The notes beneath the pieces were generated by a model. It ran no database searches and was not told where the DNA came from. It saw only the letters and a program-made list of their open reading frames with translations. Shown piece by piece: positions 61,844-64,000 of a stretch of DNA of 64,000 nt (position 1 is its first letter; each line of letters starts with the position of its first letter). The DNA is from Capniomyces stellatus. Lineage: Eukaryota; Kickxellomycota; Harpellomycetes; Harpellales; Legeriomycetaceae. The stretch is from the NCBI GenBank assembly GCA_001661515.1, contig LUVW01000006.1:348608-412607 (forward strand), in the 5' to 3' direction. Made by a program: the position numbers and the translations under genes.

Positions 61844-63296
61844 ATGGAGGAAATTGGGATACAAATCGCGCCACCGAAACAGAGCAAGGTTAGTCGAAAT
61901 AAAGTGGTGGTGATGGGGTTGAAGAGCAAGGGTGTTGGTCCTGAATTTAATATTAAGTGATGTAGTAGCAACGTAAAAATGTGTTTGAACTTGAATAGGG
62001 ACTTCCAAGTCTTGGGCTAAAGCTTGAGAAGAGCGAAAATTCCGAAGATTTATACTTGACTTTAAAGAGACTGGAGCGTCATTTGGAATTGCTGGAGCTG
62101 CAAGAGGAGTACATTAAAGATGAACAAAACAATTTAAAAAGAGAGCTGTTGAGAGCACAGGAAGAGGTCAAGCGGATTAAATCGGTGCCGTTGGTGTTGG
62201 GGCAATTCCTAGAGCCTATCGATAGAGACACAGGAATTGTGGGTTCGACAGCGAGCTCGAATTATCTTGTGAGAATATTATCAACAATTGACAGAGAGCT
62301 GCTGAAGCCAAACACATCAGTAGCATTGCATCGCCATTCAAATGCAGTGGTGGACATTCTCCCACCAGAGGCTGATTCAAGCATCGCGCTTCTGGGGGCA
62401 GATGAGAGACCAGATGTTGGGTACTCGGATATTGGAGGGTTGGACATGCAAAAGCAAGAGATTCGTGAGGCAGTTGAGTTGCCATTGACACATTTTGAAT
62501 TATATAAGCAGATTGGAATTGATCCACCACGCGGAGTGTTGCTCTATGGGCCACCAGGAACCGGAAAGACGATGCTGGTTAAGGCTGTTGCCCACCACAG
62601 TACAGCCTCGTTTATAAGAGTTGTTGGCTCCGAATTTGTTCAAAAATATTTAGGCGAAGGCCCAAGAATGGTCCGAGATGTATTTAGACTCGCTCGCGAA
62701 AACTCTCCATCAATCATCTTTATTGACGAAATCGATGCTATTGCCACCAAGCGTTTCGATGCCCAAACCGGTGCTGACCGCGAAGTCCAGAGAATCCTGT
62801 TGGAACTGCTTAACCAGATGGATGGATTTGACCAAACCAGCAACGTCAAAGTCATCATGGCCACTAACCGTGCCGACACTCTGGATCCTGCTTTGCTTCG
62901 TCCTGGACGTTTGGATCGGAAAATCGAGTTTCCTACTCCCGACCGCCGTCAAAAACGTTTGATTTTCCAAACAATCACCTCGAAAATGAATTTGTCTGAA
63001 GAAGTAGACTTGGAAGATTGTAAGTTTACCCCCATATTCTATTTATTATATCTTATTTACTATACCCTATTTACTATATTCTATACTTGTTATATTTACT
63101 ATACTCTATTTACTATACTTTTCTAGTTGTTTCTCGTCCAGACAAACTTAGTGGTGCTGATATTGCTGCCATTTGTCAAGAAGCTGGTATGCACGCTGTC
63201 CGTAAAAATCGTTATGTCATCCTGACTGCTGATTTAGAAAAGGGTTATAAAGCTAACGTTAAGAAATCCGACACAGACTTTGAATTCTACCATTAA
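61844..63296 (+). CDS. RPT3: 26S proteasome regulatory ATPase Rpt3 (PSMC4)
   Basis: One of six AAA ATPases of the 19S base that unfold substrates into the 20S core. Exons 61844-61888, 61999-63019 and 63127-63296 give 411 residues. An N-terminal coiled coil ([20 protein letters not shown] onward) is followed by the OB domain ([39 protein letters not shown]). In the AAA module, [20 protein letters not shown] precedes Walker A GPPGTGKT (199-206), Walker B IIFIDEID and [20 protein letters not shown]. The C-terminus DFEFYH is an HbYX motif that docks into the 20S alpha ring. The [18 protein letters not shown] segment and [17 protein letters not shown] identify Rpt3 rather than other Rpts. Intron 2 (63020-63126) is built of TTTACTATA-like tandem units. 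Both introns end TAG. Confidence 0.97.
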
Positions 63297-64000
63297 TCCA
63301 TTTCTACTTTTAGCTTTTCGATTTTTAATTTTAATCGTTTTCTTTCTCTTCATTTTCTTACAATGACTTACGAGTATTCATATTACAATACAGTTCTTGT
63401 TTTATAACAGTATATATATAATTGGTGTATACATCATACACTATTCATACTAGGTCGATTCTGTCGATGGGTTTATTGTTAGTGTGACAGAGTTGATCCC
63501 CTTCCCCTTCTCCCAAAAAGAAACTATTTGAAGGTGACACCTTAGTCGACTTGACTTTTGTTCTGCCATGGTTTGGTGACTTGATATTGTCAGCATGAGT
63601 CGGGTTTTATATACATCATTATTAGGGTTCGTGGTTTCAAGTTTTGTCTACTTAAACCATGACTCACTTGCTTTTTGGATTCAGAGTTAATTCTGCTATA
63701 CCCATTTGTCGGTAAACTATTTTTCATTGCAAAATCTCACAACCCACTCCAACAACAAGATATTTATTATTCTACTGATCTTGGACTATGTCATTTAGAT
63801 TATTTTTTTCACTTCCTTAGCTTTTTTCTATCTCTCTCTCTCCCCTCACTCTCACTTACCCACCCCCCCTCTCTCTCACTAACTTTCCATCTTCTTTCTC
63901 TTTACTTCACTTACCTTTTTTTTTCCCGCATCATAATTCGGCATTTAGACACCAAGTTGTAATTGATAATAATAAAATAGTATTTTTATTTGTTTGTACT
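63297..64000. other. Intergenic to window end
   Basis: 3' flank of RPT3, then AT-rich sequence with T/C-rich tracts, including (TC)n runs near 63830-63842 and 63869-63878. One 95-codon ORF is low-complexity Ser/Leu from these pyrimidine tracts and is not called. Confidence 0.55.

Overview
This is a nuclear DNA window from an AT-rich fungus with many short introns. The fungal assignment rests on a Rim101/PacC-type zinc-finger protein, a forkhead protein that also carries an FHA domain, a Dsc3-type E3 ligase subunit, a yeast-type alkaline ceramidase and AFG3. Genes lie singly on both strands, most spliceosomal introns are short (roughly 45-180 nt), and there are no operons. The low GC and Asn/Ser-rich proteins would suit an early-diverging lineage (for example Zoopagomycota/Kickxellomycotina, perhaps Harpellales), but that placement is a weak inference. 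Coding-exon boundaries were worked out by hand from GT/GC..AG signals, reading phase and family similarity.

Layout. 1-3.5 kb: 5' part of CDC23/APC8 (minus, runs off the left edge), a tRNA-Val(UAC) and a Rab5-type GTPase. 3.5-9.5 kb: gene desert. 9.5-14.7 kb: an intronless 1751-residue protein with four LIM domains. 14.8-21.1 kb: second desert, with a poly-C run containing an N. 21.1-24.5 kb: Rim101/PacC (plus) converging on alkaline ceramidase (minus). 24.5-29.1 kb: third desert. 29.1-33.2 kb: mitochondrial m-AAA protease AFG3 converging on a peroxisomal (SKL) FMN-dependent 2-hydroxyacid oxidase. 34.3-39.5 kb: mitochondrial ribosomal protein bL27m, DSC3 and CDK1. 42.3-45.4 kb: an unrecognised small ORF and a BSD-domain protein. 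48.1-50.3 kb: HMG-CoA synthase. 52.5-57.6 kb: FHA-forkhead factor converging on VPS45. 58.5-63.3 kb: a NOPCHAP1/DUF4598 protein, ATG12 and the proteasome ATPase RPT3.

The genes are housekeeping or regulatory and do not form a pathway cluster. Several touch the same processes. APC8, CDK1 and the forkhead factor act in the cell cycle. Rab5 and Vps45 act in endosomal fusion. DSC3 and HMG-CoA synthase are linked through sterol regulation in other fungi. RPT3, ATG12, AFG3 and DSC3 act in protein turnover. I see no transposon, CRISPR array, virus-like gene or obvious defence or secondary-metabolite system.

The most notable signals are genome-style features: a well-supported GC-AG intron in VPS45 and a possible second one in ATG12; near-exclusive TAG at 3' splice sites (43 of 48 modelled introns); a shift within genes from purine-ending to pyrimidine-ending synonymous codons; Met-Gly hexanucleotide repeats inside the forkhead gene; and an acidic insertion in the Rab5 G domain.
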